From Roseibium sp. HPY-6 (GTDB taxonomy: Bacteria > Pseudomonadota > Alphaproteobacteria > Rhizobiales > Stappiaceae), in NCBI RefSeq assembly GCF_040530035.1, contig NZ_JBEWCD010000002.1:1612001-1676000 (forward strand): a stretch of 64,000 bases of DNA. The letters are read 5' to 3'. Position 1 is the stretch's first letter, and every line of letters begins with the position of its first letter. The position numbers and the translations under genes are program-made. Below, one piece after another: positions 63,944-64,000 of this stretch. The notes under the pieces are model-generated. The model saw only the letters and a program-made list of their open reading frames with translations, was not told the DNA's origin and made no database searches.

Positions 63944-64000
63944 ATGAGCGAAAAAGAACATAAAAGCCAGGAGCTTCGCAAGGATGACGAGTGCGCGGAC
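63944..64000 (+). CDS. Possible 5' end of a hydrophilic protein
   Basis: An ATG-ATG pair at 63941-63946 opens a frame that stays open to the window edge and encodes a charged, Glu/Lys-rich start (MSEKEHKSQELRKDDECAD). Only 19 codons are visible and the ribosome-binding site is weak, so this is tentative. Confidence 0.3.
   Translation, partial: MSEKEHKSQELRKDDECAD

Noticed and set aside
63619..63963. A 114-codon frame right of the tRNA
   Set aside because: Composition is unlike a gene, it has no ribosome-binding site, and it conflicts with the likelier start at 63944.

Overview
The window is typical alphaproteobacterial chromosome: high GC, dense, with many four-base gene overlaps. A rhizobial-type rhamnose operon, TRAP transport genes and an alginate-like polymer locus suggest a marine member of the Hyphomicrobiales, perhaps Stappiaceae (Roseibium/Labrenzia-like). 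The genus is an inference from gene content only.

Layout. Positions 1-7,650 hold the tail of an isochorismatase-like hydrolase, a short-chain dehydrogenase, a very large G8-domain surface or secreted protein with a Pro-Glu linker and three C-terminal repeats, a glutathione S-transferase and a putative zinc metalloprotease. Positions 7,963-18,715 hold a complete L-rhamnose catabolic locus. rhaA and rhaD read leftward; rhaR, rhaS, rhaT, rhaP, rhaQ, rhaU and rhaK read rightward from a shared promoter region with a perfect 15-bp inverted repeat. rhaK is split by one extra G in an eight-G run.

Positions 18,892-39,357 are the most interesting native region. They hold an RTX protein, an Alg44-like c-di-GMP receptor, an Alg8-like polymerase, an SGNH hydrolase-like protein, a tiny membrane protein, an AlgK-like Sel1 repeat protein, an AlgI-like O-acyltransferase and an unknown exported protein. 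A hybrid histidine kinase with a CxxCH heme motif and a sigma54-dependent response regulator follow, then a NUDIX hydrolase, a phosphomannomutase-like protein with a ruined active site, and an AlgD-like GDP-mannose dehydrogenase. Five sigma54 (-24/-12) promoters precede the RTX gene, alg44, the SGNH gene, the phosphomannomutase-like gene and algD, and most have a shared upstream motif. I infer one regulon: the kinase and regulator switch on synthesis of an alginate-like, probably acetylated, exopolysaccharide with a co-produced RTX protein. The usual AlgE, AlgG, AlgL and AlgF are absent from the window.

Positions 39,652-49,641 hold an RND efflux pump with a LysR regulator, a fused cyclic-nucleotide-binding/thioredoxin-reductase-like protein, a YkuD_2 L,D-transpeptidase-like protein, a VPLP-type C-terminally anchored protein and an acidic orphan. 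Positions 49,873-56,912 hold a catabolic locus: TRAP transporter, GntR regulator, DapA-family lyase, PfkB kinase and amidase.

Positions 57,127-63,461 are an AT-richer genomic island inserted at the 3' end of a tRNA-Thr(GGT) gene and bounded by a 26-bp direct repeat with one mismatch. It carries a ParB-like protein, a D12-class adenine methyltransferase, a TIR-NTPase-repeat (STAND-like) protein that is probably antiphage, and a serine recombinase.
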